DNA of 52,716 bases. Source: an uncultured Eubacteriales bacterium. GTDB lineage: Bacteria > Bacillota > Clostridia > Christensenellales > CAG-138. The position numbers were made by a program, and so were the translations under genes. The notes beneath the pieces are model-generated. The model was not told the origin of the DNA. It did no database searches and saw only the letters and a program-made list of their open reading frames with translations. The stretch covers positions 1 through 52,716 of the forward strand of contig CADAZC010000026.1 of assembly GCA_902792295.1 (NCBI GenBank). Direction: 5' to 3'. Below, piece after piece: positions 8,997 through 17,395 of this stretch (the first letter of the stretch is position 1; the number at the start of each line of letters is the position of its first letter).

Positions 8997-11240
8997 TTAT
9001 TGATTCTGTGCCGCGTAGTAGTTCATGAGGCAGCCCTCGAGGATGATCGTCTTTTCATCCTCGGTGAGTCCCTTCACGTACAGCATGATGTCTTCGACCG
9101 TGCCGTCCTTTTTGATCACCTTTGCGGGGAACTCTTCTTTGCCGGTCGCAATCGCCTCGCGGATGCCGGGCACGAACACGAAATCGCCGTCCTCGTACGG
9201 GAACGCGTCGCCCTCTTTCAGCGTGAACGGCACGATGCCCCAGTTGATGCAGTTGCTGCGATAGCGCTTGGTCGCATACTCATAGCAGATGTTCGCAAAG
9301 CCGCCGAGCACCTTCTGGCAGGACGCCGCCTGTTCGCGCGCGGAGCCGTCGCCCGGCTTGTTCGCAAACACGCAGGAACCGAACTGGGTGTTCAGAAGAA
9401 GCTCATCCGCATTGCCGACCGCGGAAAGCGCCTTCACGAGCTTTTCGGGCTTCTCACCTGCGCGGCGCGCCGCTTCGTCCTTCGCGATCGCCTTGCTGCG
9501 TCCGACGTATTCGGGCACTCTGCGCGAAAGCGCAAACTCCGAAAGGCGGAGCGGATTGCTGCGATAGGAAGAGGTCTCGCCGGACGGGATCAGCTCGTCG
9601 GTCGTGGTGACCGGATCGCGGATGACCGCCGCCAACTCCACGAGCAGGTTGTCGGTCAGCGGATACATCTTGGGCCAGTCGGTGATGTTGGGCCCGAGGA
9701 TGAGCTCCTCTTCGGGATGCGGATGCGCAAAGCCGTTGTAGCAGCGCTTTGCATACACGGAATCGTCAAACACGTACGGGATGCGCTCGGTCTCGTATTC
9801 GATATCGGTCGCGGCGGTGATGTAGCCGCCGTTTGCCGCCGTCGCCGCGATGGAACGGGAATCCATCAGCGCGACGACGCTGATCTGACCTTCGCCGGGC
9901 TTCGAACCTTCGCGGTTCGGGAAGTTGCGCGTGGTGTGGCGGAGCGAAAGTCCGTTGTTTGCCGGGACGTCGCCTGCGCCGAAGCACGGACCGCAGAACG
10001 ACGGCTTGATGATCGCGCCCGCTTCGAGCAGCGCTTCGGTCTTGCCGTTTCTGGTGAGCGCCAGAGAAGTCGGAATGCTGGTGGGATAGACCGAGAACGA
10101 GAAGTAGCCGTTGCCGGTGCTGCCGCCCTTTAAGATATCCGCCGCCTCGACGATGTTGTCAAACAGACCGCCCGAGCAGCCCGCGATGACGCCCTGATCC
10201 GCAAGCACACCCTTTTCGCTGATCTTCGAACGCAGATCGAGGTGCGCCTTCGGGAACTTCTTTGCCGCTTCGGCTTCGACCTTTGCCAGGATCTCGTCCG
10301 CGTTCGCAAGGAACTCGTGGATCGTGTACGCATTGGAGGGATGGAACGGCAGCGCGATCATGGACTCGACCTTGTCGAGCTCGATCGTGATCATCGAATC
10401 ATAGTATGCGCCCTCCGCCGGTTCGAGCTTCTCGTACGCGTACGGACGCTTGTGGATCTCGTAATACTTTTCGATCTCCTCATCGGTCGCCCAGATGGAG
10501 GACAGGCAGGTCGTCTCGGTCGTCATGACGTCGACGCCGCTGCGGAAATCAAACGGGAGGTTCTTGAGGCCGGGGCCCGCGAACTCGAGGACCTTGTTTT
10601 TCACAAGACCGTCCGCGAACGTTGCCTTGACGAGCGCGAGCGCCACGTCGTGCGGACCGACGCCCTTCTTGGGCGCGCCGGTCAGATAGCACAGCACCAC
10701 TTCCGGGGGCTTCACGTCGTAGGTGTTCTTGAGAAGCTGCTTGACAAGCTCCGGACCGCCCTCGCCGACGCCCATCGTGCCGAGCGCGCCGTAACGCGTG
10801 TGGCTGTCCGAACCGAGGATCATGTTGCCGCAGGTCGCAAGCTCTTCACGCGCGTAGGAGTGAATGACGCTCTGGTTTGCGGGAACGTAGATGCCGCCGT
10901 ATTTCTTTGCCGCGGAAAGACCGAATACGTGGTCGTCCTCGTTGATCGTGCCGCCGACCGCGCAAAGCGAGTTGTGGCAGTTCGTCATGGCGTACGGGAT
11001 CGGGAACTCCTTGAGCCCGCTGGCGCGTGCGGTCTGAATGATGCCGACGTAGGTGATGTCGTGCGAAACCAGCGCGTCGAAACGGATGTGCATAACGCCG
11101 CCTTCGTTCGATTCGCTGTGCGCTTCCATGATGCGGTAAGCGATCGTCCCTCTGCGGCCGCTTGCCTTATCAATGCCTTCCGGCGCCGGCGTCGGCGCGC
11201 CGTTCTTCCACAGCATGCCCTGTGCGTGATACTGGATCAT
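8997..11240 (-). CDS. Aconitase-family hydratase (probable aconitate hydratase)
   Basis: A 747-residue [4Fe-4S] hydro-lyase of the aconitase superfamily. The cluster region KPSFCGPCFGAGD supplies two Cys ligands, and GSDSHTRYGALGTMGVGEGG, GCSGGLFDN and SLRHTTRNFPNREG are family motifs. The C-terminal swivel domain carries QFGSCVF and RYRSNCINWG. The start at 11240 is preferred: a GGGAGG site lies 11 nt upstream and the promoter start point is near 11308, which rules out an ATG at 11309. Being first in an operon with icd argues for citrate-isocitrate conversion. The same fold includes mesaconate hydratases, which matters because methylaspartate-pathway genes lie at 48-52 kb. Confidence 0.85.
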   Translation of the reverse strand: MIQYHAQGMLWKNGAPTPAPEGIDKASGRRGTIAYRIMEAHSESNEGGVMHIRFDALVSHDITYVGIIQTARASGLKEFPIPYAMTNCHNSLCAVGGTINEDDHVFGLSAAKKYGGIYVPANQSVIHSYAREELATCGNMILGSDSHTRYGALGTMGVGEGGPELVKQLLKNTYDVKPPEVVLCYLTGAPKKGVGPHDVALALVKATFADGLVKNKVLEFAGPGLKNLPFDFRSGVDVMTTETTCLSSIWATDEEIEKYYEIHKRPYAYEKLEPAEGAYYDSMITIELDKVESMIALPFHPSNAYTIHEFLANADEILAKVEAEAAKKFPKAHLDLRSKISEKGVLADQGVIAGCSGGLFDNIVEAADILKGGSTGNGYFSFSVYPTSIPTSLALTRNGKTEALLEAGAIIKPSFCGPCFGAGDVPANNGLSLRHTTRNFPNREGSKPGEGQISVVALMDSRSIAATAANGGYITAATDIEYETERIPYVFDDSVYAKRCYNGFAHPHPEEELILGPNITDWPKMYPLTDNLLVELAAVIRDPVTTTDELIPSGETSSYRSNPLRLSEFALSRRVPEYVGRSKAIAKDEAARRAGEKPEKLVKALSAVGNADELLLNTQFGSCVFANKPGDGSAREQAASCQKVLGGFANICYEYATKRYRSNCINWGIVPFTLKEGDAFPYEDGDFVFVPGIREAIATGKEEFPAKVIKKDGTVEDIMLYVKGLTEDEKTIILEGCLMNYYAAQNQ

Positions 11241-11314
11241 CGATCTTGTTTCCTCCCATGCAATATTTGGAATCTTGTTTTGCGACGCAAAACCGCGCGC
11301 CGCTTCCATCTTTG

Positions 11315-11343
11315 ATTATATAAGCTTTTCTGCATCTTTTCAA
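11315..11343 (-). promoter_or_regulatory. Strong promoter of the hydratase-icd-citD operon
   Basis: On the minus strand, TTGAAA (11338-11343) and a consensus TATAAT (11315-11320) are separated by exactly 17 nt within an AT-rich stretch. The predicted start is near 11308, giving a 68-nt leader. Confidence 0.85.
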
Positions 11344-11395
11344 ATATATTTTTTATATTTTTTCATAGACATTCTCTATCATTTATAAAAACCTC

Positions 11396-11425
11396 TTGCG
11401 TTTTTGCCGGCGTTTCTGTTATACT
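11396..11425 (+). promoter_or_regulatory. Promoter of the citC-citXG-lysR operon
   Basis: TTGCGT (11396-11401) and TATACT (11420-11425) are separated by 18 nt. A leader of about 115 nt follows, containing inverted repeats CGGTTT...AAACCG (11455-11476) and AATCTGC...GCAGATT (about 11479-11525). The 307-nt gap 11241-11547 holds only this promoter, the divergent hydratase promoter and these repeats; the repeats are candidate LysR sites or RNA structure. Confidence 0.7.
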
Positions 11426-11547
11426 GAATTCGGCGGAAGCGCGCGGCGCGCATTCGGTTTTTCGATGCCGAAACCGCGAATCTGCGCCGTTTTCCGCACA
11501 ATAATACCGAAAAATGCGGCAGATTTACGCCGTATGCGGGAGGCAGA

Positions 11548-12528
11548 ATGGACGTTTCCCTGTTTTACACGCCGCTCACAAAGCGAATGGCGGCACGTTA
11601 TAAAGACTTTCTATCCTCATCGGATCTGCGGGACGAGGAGGATGCGGACGTCGTCGCGCTGATGACGGACGACGATTTCAATATCGTCGCCTGCGGCGCA
11701 CGCGCGGGGCACACCCTGAAACAGTTTGCCGTCTCCCCCGATATCGAGGGAACCGGCGCGTTCGCGACCGTGCTGTCGGAGCTTCTGAACGAAGCGTCGC
11801 GCAGCGGGCAGAAGCGGCTGTTTTTGTGCACGAAGCCGAAAAACCGCGCCATGTTCGCCTCGATGGGCTTTTATCCGATCGTCGAGACGAAGGACGCGGT
11901 GCTGATGGAGGACCGCAGAAACGGGTTTTCCGACTATCTCGCCTCGCTGCCGCGTTACGAGGGCGACTGCGGCGCGATCGTCGTGAACGGCGATCCCTTT
12001 ACCCGCGGACATCTGCATCTGTGCGAATACGCCGCGGCGCACTGCGACGCGCTGTACGTGTTCTCCGTTTCCGAGCCGGGCTCGATGTTTTCGCCCGATG
12101 AACGATTCGAAATGCTGAAAGCCGGCACAGCGCATCTTCCCAACTGTCACGTCGAGCATACCGACGAATACCTTGTCTCGCGCGAGACCTTCCCCGCCTA
12201 TTTCATTCGCGACGAGGCGCACGCCGACCGCGTGAAGGCGGACCTCGACATCGAACTGTTCCGGAAGCGCATCGCGCCCGCGCTGCACATCACGAAACGC
12301 TTTGTGGGCGAGGAGCCGTTTTCGCCGACCACCTGCGCCTATAACGAGCGCATGAAGGAGCTGCTGCCCGAATGCGGCATCGAGCTCTGCGAGATCCCGC
12401 GGCTCGACGGCATCAGCGCAAGCAAAGTGCGCGCGCTTTTGCGCGAGGGCAAACCCGAACTGACCAGGGAACTGGTCCCCGAAACCACCTATGCAGCCAT
12501 CCTCCGTCACCTTGACCGAAATGCTTGA
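11548..12528 (+). CDS. citC: [Citrate (pro-3S)-lyase] ligase CitC
   Basis: A 326-residue protein with an N-terminal GNAT-like domain (about 1-130) and a C-terminal nucleotidyltransferase-like domain starting at VVNGDPFTRGHLHL (about 144-157). The latter carries the HxGH-type signature (TRGH) and a C-terminal ISASKVR motif. CitC uses ATP and acetate to acetylate the CitD prosthetic group and activate citrate lyase. A GGGAGG site precedes the ATG. The stop overlaps the citXG coding frame, indicating coupled translation. No citE or citF follows. Confidence 0.93.
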   Translation: MDVSLFYTPLTKRMAARYKDFLSSSDLRDEEDADVVALMTDDDFNIVACGARAGHTLKQFAVSPDIEGTGAFATVLSELLNEASRSGQKRLFLCTKPKNRAMFASMGFYPIVETKDAVLMEDRRNGFSDYLASLPRYEGDCGAIVVNGDPFTRGHLHLCEYAAAHCDALYVFSVSEPGSMFSPDERFEMLKAGTAHLPNCHVEHTDEYLVSRETFPAYFIRDEAHADRVKADLDIELFRKRIAPALHITKRFVGEEPFSPTTCAYNERMKELLPECGIELCEIPRLDGISASKVRALLREGKPELTRELVPETTYAAILRHLDRNA

Positions 12529-13180
12529 CGCGCGCGAACGGCGCGCGAACGCACAATCCGCCATGCTCGCATCGGCGGACGCTTCGTGCTGTCTCGTTTC
12601 GTTTTCCCTGAACATTGCGGGCGACGTCAAGCGCACGCCGAAGACGCGTCTGCTGTTTGACCGCGGACTGCGCGCCTTCGATCTGCTCGGATTTTGCGAG
12701 ATCGAACGCCGTGTCACCGACGAAAAAACCGGCGCGGAGGCGCTGATCCTGCTGCATGCGGACGCCGCGGACGTCAAGGCCGCGACCGAACGGCTGGAAA
12801 ACGCGTTCCCCGCGGCACGGCTTTATGATTTCGACGTGCTGAACGCGCAGGGCGAGAAGCTGTCCCGGAGCATTCCGCGCAAATGCCTCGTCTGCGACGG
12901 ACCGGCTGCGGTCTGCGCACGCAGCCGCGCACACGGGCTGGACGCCGTGAAAGCGGCGACGGAAGCGCTGCTTTCCGATTTCTGCGCCGACACGCTTGCG
13001 TATACCGCGCACTTCGCGCTGGAACGCGAGCTTTTGACGACCCCGAAACCCGGGCTTGTCGACAAATCCAACAACGGGGCGCATACGGACATGGACGTTC
13101 CGCTGTTTCTGAAAAGCGCGGCGTCGCTCGTTCCCTATTTCAAAACCGCGGTCCTGTGTTCGCGGCGACGAACGGCGTGA
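12491..13180 (+). CDS. citX: citXG, 5' part: intact CitX domain plus start of CitG (frame broken near 13160)
   Basis: This frame encodes an intact CitX domain (about residues 1-150). It begins VTLTEMLDARERR, which aligns with the family start and supports the ATG at 12491 over one at 12521, and includes LYDFDVLNAQGE and the RKCLVCDGPAAVCARSRAH block. CitX transfers the phosphoribosyl-dephospho-CoA group to CitD. It then enters a CitG domain (LLTTPKPGLVDKSNNGAH, DMDVPLFLKSAASLVPYF). After PYF the frame ends within about 18 codons, while the rest of CitG continues in another frame. The CitX half could still fold; the CitG half as read here is truncated. Confidence 0.8.
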   Translation: MQPSSVTLTEMLDARERRANAQSAMLASADASCCLVSFSLNIAGDVKRTPKTRLLFDRGLRAFDLLGFCEIERRVTDEKTGAEALILLHADAADVKAATERLENAFPAARLYDFDVLNAQGEKLSRSIPRKCLVCDGPAAVCARSRAHGLDAVKAATEALLSDFCADTLAYTAHFALERELLTTPKPGLVDKSNNGAHTDMDVPLFLKSAASLVPYFKTAVLCSRRRTA

Positions 13181-13731
13181 ACACGCATAAGGGCATGATC
13201 TACTCGATGGGGCTTTTGCTGTACGGCATGGGAAAGGCGCTGTCGGAAGGCGGAGACGCCGTCGGATACGCATCCGGTCTGGCAGGAACGGACGCCGAGG
13301 AACGCCTCGACCGTGCGCGTTCAAAAAGGGATACGAACGGCGCGAAGGTCTTTTCCGACTACGGCGCGCGCGGTGCGGTCGGCGAAGCGGCGGACGGGTT
13401 CTTCCACGCCTGCTACTGCGCGGACAGACTTGCGGCGCATCGGGAAGCGGAAAATCCCGGCGCGCTGGCGCTGTGCGATGTAATGATCGTATTGAACGAT
13501 ACGAATCTGCTGCACCGCGGCGGCGAAGAGGGGCTTGCGTTTGTGCAGCGGCGCGCGCGTGCGATATCGGCGCTGCCGGAAGACGAACGTGTGGAAGCGC
13601 TTGTTCGGCTCGATGCGGAACTGATCGATCGCAATCTTTCGCCCGGCGGCGCGGCGGACATGCTGGCGCTCGGGTATTTTCTGGACGCATGGCGCATGCT
13701 CTCACGGGATCTTTGGGAGGTGCGGGTATGA
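13155..13731 (+). pseudogene. citG: citXG, 3' part: C-terminal CitG domain, shifted frame
   Basis: Starting near FAATNGVNTHKG and ending at 13731, this frame encodes the rest of triphosphoribosyl-dephospho-CoA synthase: NTHKGMIYSMGLLLYGMG, NGAKVFSDYGARGAVGEA, NDTNLLHRGGEEGL and RNLSPGGAADML are all family blocks. Compared with the known layout of CitG, roughly 25 residues between PYF and ATNGVNTHKG are absent, and the net loss is 1 mod 3, so the halves are out of frame. The stop overlaps the LysR gene start (ATGA). It is either a true deletion or a sequence-assembly error. Confidence 0.8.
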
Positions 13732-14627
13732 CGCTGCAGCAGCTTCGATATTTTTGCGTGACCGCGGAGGTCCTACACTATACGCGCGCGGCGGCGCTCC
13801 TGTATATCTCGCAGCCGAGCTTATCCTATGCGCTTTCCAAGCTTGAAAAAGAGCTCAACATGCCGCTGTTTGAAAAGCAGGGCAAGCAGATCGCACTGAC
13901 AAAATACGGCGCGGAGTTCCTGCCGTACGCAAAACGCGCGCTTTCCGAGCTTTCAAAGGGACAGGAGCGACTGAAGGAGCTCAAAGCGCCGGGCGCAGGC
14001 ATCATCAATCTCGGTTATATTTACAGCGTCAGTTTTTCGGTGCTGCCGTCGTTTGTCGACCGGTTCTATGCGCATCTCGGCAGCCGGCAGACCGCGTTCC
14101 GCTTCCATCAGGGCATGGCGGGCGGGCTCATCGAGCAGCTTCTGAACGGCTCTCTGGACCTTCTGATCGCGGGCAAGCCGGAAATCGACTCGGTCGAATA
14201 CCTGCCCGTGGCAAGTCAGGAACTGTTCCTCGCCGTTCCTTCGTCGCACCGGCTTGCGGACCGCGCGTCCGTCACGCTTTCCGACGTGTCGGAGGAACAG
14301 TTCATTTCGATCACGCACGAAGCGGTCATTTACCGCGAGCTTGCCGACAAGTTCAAAAAAGCGTCGTTCTTCCCGAACATCGTGTTCGAGGCGGACGAAT
14401 ACAGCTCGATCGCCGCGTCCGTCACGACCGGCGCGGGCGTTGCGATCATGCCGAAACTGCCGATCCTCGACACCTTCAACCTTCGCCTGATCCCGTTTTC
14501 CGACGTGCCGATGACGCGCGACGTGTGCGTGCTGCGCTATAAACTGCATGCGATGTCGCCCGCCGTGCAGAGCGTATGGGACTTTGCGAAGCATCTTTCG
14601 GAGAAATACCTGCACCCGGAGGAATAA
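13728..14627 (+). CDS. LysR-family transcriptional regulator
   Basis: A 299-residue LTTR: winged helix-turn-helix at 1-60 (MTLQQLRYFCVTAEVLHYTR, ISQPSLSYALSKLE) and a periplasmic-binding-like effector domain from about 90, including GAGVAIMPKLPIL. The start is set by the ATGA overlap with citXG and by the GGGAGG site 8 nt before. Co-transcription with citC-citXG and the divergent hydratase operon suggests it regulates one or both. Effector unknown; citrate, citramalate or a related acid is a guess from context. Confidence 0.9.
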   Translation: MTLQQLRYFCVTAEVLHYTRAAALLYISQPSLSYALSKLEKELNMPLFEKQGKQIALTKYGAEFLPYAKRALSELSKGQERLKELKAPGAGIINLGYIYSVSFSVLPSFVDRFYAHLGSRQTAFRFHQGMAGGLIEQLLNGSLDLLIAGKPEIDSVEYLPVASQELFLAVPSSHRLADRASVTLSDVSEEQFISITHEAVIYRELADKFKKASFFPNIVFEADEYSSIAASVTTGAGVAIMPKLPILDTFNLRLIPFSDVPMTRDVCVLRYKLHAMSPAVQSVWDFAKHLSEKYLHPEE

Positions 14628-14642
14628 CAAGCAAAACAAAAA

Positions 14643-14669
14643 AGGACCCTTTCGGGTCCTGTTTTTTTG
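14643..14669. terminator. Bidirectional terminator after lysR
   Basis: A 7-bp stem AGGACCC / GGGTCCT with a TTTC loop, followed by GTTTTTTTG and preceded by an A-rich run. It also serves the converging gene ending at 14671. Confidence 0.85.
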
Positions 14670-14670
14670 T

Positions 14671-15733
14671 TTACCGGATCTTTGCCATCGCGTAGTTCTG
14701 ATAGTCCGGATCGTCGGTGACTTCGCGCTGCACACGGAAGTTTTCCGGGATATGCACGTCCGCTTCCGGATCGTTCAGTTCGACCTGCAGCATCGCCTTG
14801 TCCTGCCATGCCGGATAGAAATCGACCTCGAACGCGTGCGCGTCGTCCATCAGACAGTAGCGCGTTTTGCGGATCGGCATGCACATCGGATCGGCTTCCA
14901 TCATCAGCTGCTGATAATCGTCGAGCGAGAGCCGCTTTTCGGTCTCGATCCGGCTGCCGTCCGTGCCGGTGCAATGCGTCGTCATGTAATAGATATAGCT
15001 GCCGTCGCTGCCGCGCATGCAGATGCGGCGCTTCTCGCCCTGCACGTCGGTAAGGTACGTCTGGATGATCTCGACGCGGCGGCATGCGGGATGGTTTTCG
15101 AGCCATGCGCGATCCGGCATGTCGATGAGGAATCTCCTTGCGTGCTCGAACGGCGCGGGCTTTCCGAGCGCCGTCATAACCTCTCTGAGAAGCCGCACAA
15201 GCTTGCCGTTGAAATCGGTCGAGTTGTCGATGATGCGCAGATGCGGATGCCCCGCCCACGCGGCGAGCGTCCTGGCGTCGAGCTCGATCGCTTCCTCGAG
15301 CGTTTCGACGCGCGCGGTGTTGTTGTCGGTCGTGAAACACGGCGTCATACTTGTCGCGGAACGCGACCTCGTTCTGACCGAGCTCCTTCAGGATCGCGGC
15401 GAATTCATCCGCCGTCATATAGGGCTTGTCGTCCATCGAACCGCGGTCGCAGACGATCACGACCTCCTTCGAAGCGCTCGCCTCCGCCGCCTGCCGGTAA
15501 ACCTGCTCGCGCAGAAGCTGGTATTTCACCTGCACGCGCTGAAAATCGAAGTTCGTCTTCGATGCACGCGCGGTCACGCCGCTGTTGTTGAGATCAGTGC
15601 AGGTCTCCGAAATGAACATGACCGCGTAGCCCGCGTCGGTCAGCGCGTTCTGCAGCCAGCTCATCGCGGTCGTTTTGCCCGCGCAGGGACCGCCCGTGAT
15701 CACGATGGTATGGATCAGATTTGCTTGTTCCAT
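14671..15733 (-). pseudogene. P-loop NTPase plus CYTH domain protein, frame broken near 15345
   Basis: The first frame (from 15733) gives a P-loop kinase-like domain with TIVITGGPCAGKTTAMSWL and a DRGSMDDKPYM block. It resembles the NadR-like/AAA N-terminal half of proteins that also carry a CYTH (triphosphate tunnel) domain, as in Drosophila Ttd14. After RDKYDAVFH the homologous sequence resumes in a second frame at TTDNNTARVETLEEA and runs to 14671, ending in a CYTH-like region (RVEIIQTYL, ETEKRLSLDDYQ, KTRYCL, LQVELNDPEADVHIPENF). About 12 residues are missing and the net loss is 2 mod 3. The protein would normally be near 360 residues. Enzymatic role is unknown; CYTH domains hydrolyse triphosphate-containing substrates. 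Confidence 0.78.
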
Positions 15734-15743
15734 AAATACTCCT

Positions 15744-16487
15744 TTACTCAGGCATGCGGCTTATGATCGTTTGCATCATCAGCGCCGCAAACACCGCGGC
15801 GTTCAGCGATTCGGCGCGTCCGCGCATCGGCATGCGGTAGAGCGTGCATTGCGCCGCCGTTTCCTCCGACACGCCCCGTCCCTCGTTTCCGACGACCAGC
15901 GCCGTGCGCTTCCCGATGTCCGGAAGCGTCTCATTACCGGAAAGATGTCCGCAGATGCAGACAAATCCCTGTGCTTTGAGCCGCGGCAGCTCCGTTCCCA
16001 ACGCGCCGATATACACCGGCAGATGATAGGTCGAACCCATCGCCGCCCGCAGCGCCTTCGCAGAGAACGGATCGACGGAATCCGGGCTCAGAAGAACGGC
16101 GCTTGCACCCAGCGCGTCGGCGGTCCGCAGGATCGTGCCGAGATTGCCGGGATCCTGCAGCCGGTCGAGCACGACGATAAGTCCCTCCGGATATGCTTCC
16201 GGGCATGCGCAGTCCGGCGTTTCCGCAACCGCGCAAAGGTTCTGCGGCGTCTTCGCGGAACAAAGCGCGTCCATTACGCCGTCGCTGACGAACACCGTTT
16301 CGATCCCGTCGGGCGTTTTTGCGCCTTCCTTTGCGAAAACGGTCCGAATGCGCGCGCCGGAAGCGGCGGCGTCAAACACCAGCTTGTCCCCTTCGATCAG
16401 GTGCAGGCCGGTCTCCTTCCGCACTTTCGCGTCCTGTAATGCCCGCGTGCGTTTCACGCGTTCGTTGCTTCTGCTTGTGACGATCAT
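15744..16487 (-). CDS. TrmH/SpoU-family RNA 2'-O-methyltransferase
   Basis: A 247-residue SpoU methyltransferase with an N-terminal substrate-binding region and the SPOUT knot motifs DRLQDPGNLGTILRTADALG, VVGNEGRGVS and LNAAVFAALM. It probably 2'-O-methylates 23S rRNA (RlmB-like) but the target cannot be assigned from sequence. An AGAAGGAAAA site precedes the start. It lies between rpmB (upstream, with a terminator between) and the broken CYTH gene 10 nt downstream. Confidence 0.9.
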   Translation of the reverse strand: MIVTSRSNERVKRTRALQDAKVRKETGLHLIEGDKLVFDAAASGARIRTVFAKEGAKTPDGIETVFVSDGVMDALCSAKTPQNLCAVAETPDCACPEAYPEGLIVVLDRLQDPGNLGTILRTADALGASAVLLSPDSVDPFSAKALRAAMGSTYHLPVYIGALGTELPRLKAQGFVCICGHLSGNETLPDIGKRTALVVGNEGRGVSEETAAQCTLYRMPMRGRAESLNAAVFAALMMQTIISRMPE

Positions 16488-16499
16488 TTTTCCTTCTGC

Positions 16500-16525
16500 G
16501 ACAAAAAGCCACCGAAAAGGTGGCT
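16500..16525 (-). terminator. rpmB terminator
   Basis: A 7-bp stem AGCCACC / GGTGGCT with a 5-nt loop, followed by TTTTT on the minus strand. It lies between rpmB and the SpoU methyltransferase gene. Confidence 0.8.
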
Positions 16526-16546
16526 CTTGTGAATTTCAAGGATTGC

Positions 16547-16738
16547 TCAGTTGCTTCTTTCTACCTTGCCGGAACGCAGGCAGCGCGTGCAGACGTTCAT
16601 CTTCTGAACGCGTCCGTCGACGACAACGTGCACGGTCTGGATATTCGGTGCCCAGCTGCGCTTGGTCTTGTTGTTTGCATGGCTGACCAGATTGCCGGAC
16701 ATGGTTCCTTTCTTGCAGACTTCACAGAACTTACCCAT
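16547..16738 (-). CDS. rpmB: 50S ribosomal protein L28 (zinc-binding form)
   Basis: A 63-residue L28 with [15 protein letters not shown], the family signature. Cys5/Cys8 and Cys50/Cys53 form two CxxC pairs, so this is the zinc-coordinating C+ form; many bacteria also keep a zinc-free copy controlled by Zur. A strong AGCAAGGAGGTGG site precedes the ATG, and a terminator follows directly, indicating a monocistronic gene. Confidence 0.96.
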   Translation of the reverse strand: MGKFCEVCKKGTMSGNLVSHANNKTKRSWAPNIQTVHVVVDGRVQKMNVCTRCLRSGKVERSN

Positions 16739-16813
16739 TCAGTCCACCTCCTTGCTAAAACTCGAACATTGCAATACTACCACAAGGTTTTCAACACATT
16801 TTTGGGCGGAACG

Positions 16814-17275
16814 TCAGCGCATTCCGAAAAAATCGTTCTGCCGGAGCGCCTCGTAAACGACGATCGCGACCGCGTTGCTTAGATTCAAGGACCGCTGTCC
16901 GTCGCCCATCGGGATGCGGATCGCCTCGTCGGCGTGCGGTTTTAAGATCTTCTCCCCGAGTCCCGCGGTCTCCTTGCCGAAGACCAGAAAATCGCCGTCA
17001 CGGAATTGCACCTCGTCATAACGATGCTTTGCATGCGTGCTGCAATAGAAAAACCGCGCGTCCGGATACCCGGCCCAAAGCTCCTCGATGCTGTCGTGAT
17101 AGAACAGCGTCAGCGAATGCCAGTAATCGAGCCCCGCACGCTTCAGGCTCTTGTCGTCGGTCGAAAAGCCCAGCGGCCGCACAAGATGCAACGCAGCGCC
17201 CGTCACCGCGCAGGTGCGCGAAATATTGCCCGTATTGCTCGGAATTTCCGGTTCCACAAGAACGATGTGCAGCAT
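16814..17275 (-). CDS. trmL: tRNA (cytidine/uridine-34 2'-O)-methyltransferase TrmL
   Basis: A 153-residue minimal SPOUT methyltransferase. The start MLHIVLVEPEIPSNTGNISR and the C-terminal knot (FGKETAGLGEKIL, IPMGDGQRSLNLSNAVAI) are diagnostic of TrmL, which methylates the wobble ribose of tRNA-Leu isoacceptors. It has its own promoter at 17303-17331, divergent from the VanW gene. Confidence 0.95.
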   Translation of the reverse strand: MLHIVLVEPEIPSNTGNISRTCAVTGAALHLVRPLGFSTDDKSLKRAGLDYWHSLTLFYHDSIEELWAGYPDARFFYCSTHAKHRYDEVQFRDGDFLVFGKETAGLGEKILKPHADEAIRIPMGDGQRSLNLSNAVAIVVYEALRQNDFFGMR

Positions 17276-17302
17276 TTCCTTCCCTCCGGTTTTGTTTTTC
17301 GC

Positions 17303-17331
17303 ATTGTAACACAGATTCGTATAAAATGCAA
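17303..17331 (-). promoter_or_regulatory. Promoter of trmL
   Basis: TTGCAT (17326-17331) and TACAAT (17303-17308) are separated by 17 nt, about 28 nt before the trmL start. A CCGGAGGGAAGG ribosome binding site follows. Confidence 0.8.
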
Positions 17332-17358
17332 AATTTACAAAAACAAAGCGAAAATCTA

Positions 17359-17387
17359 TTGAGAAACAATTTATTCCTTGTTATAAT
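17359..17387 (+). promoter_or_regulatory. Promoter of the VanW gene, overlapping its start region
   Basis: TTGAGA (17359-17364), a 17-nt spacer and an extended -10 TGTTATAAT (TATAAT at 17382-17387). Only 8 nt separate the -10 from the ATG at 17396, so the transcript probably starts at or within 2 nt of the start codon. Confidence 0.8.
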
Positions 17388-17395
17388 ACGGTATC

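Noticed and set aside
11241..11309. Earlier start (MEAARGFASQ...) for the hydratase
   Set aside because: The predicted transcript start is near 11308, so this ATG would be at the mRNA end; a GGGAGG site supports 11240.
13140..13200. Insertion element or programmed frameshift at the citXG break
   Set aside because: No inverted repeat, target duplication, slippery heptamer or pseudoknot was seen, and coding sequence is missing instead of inserted.
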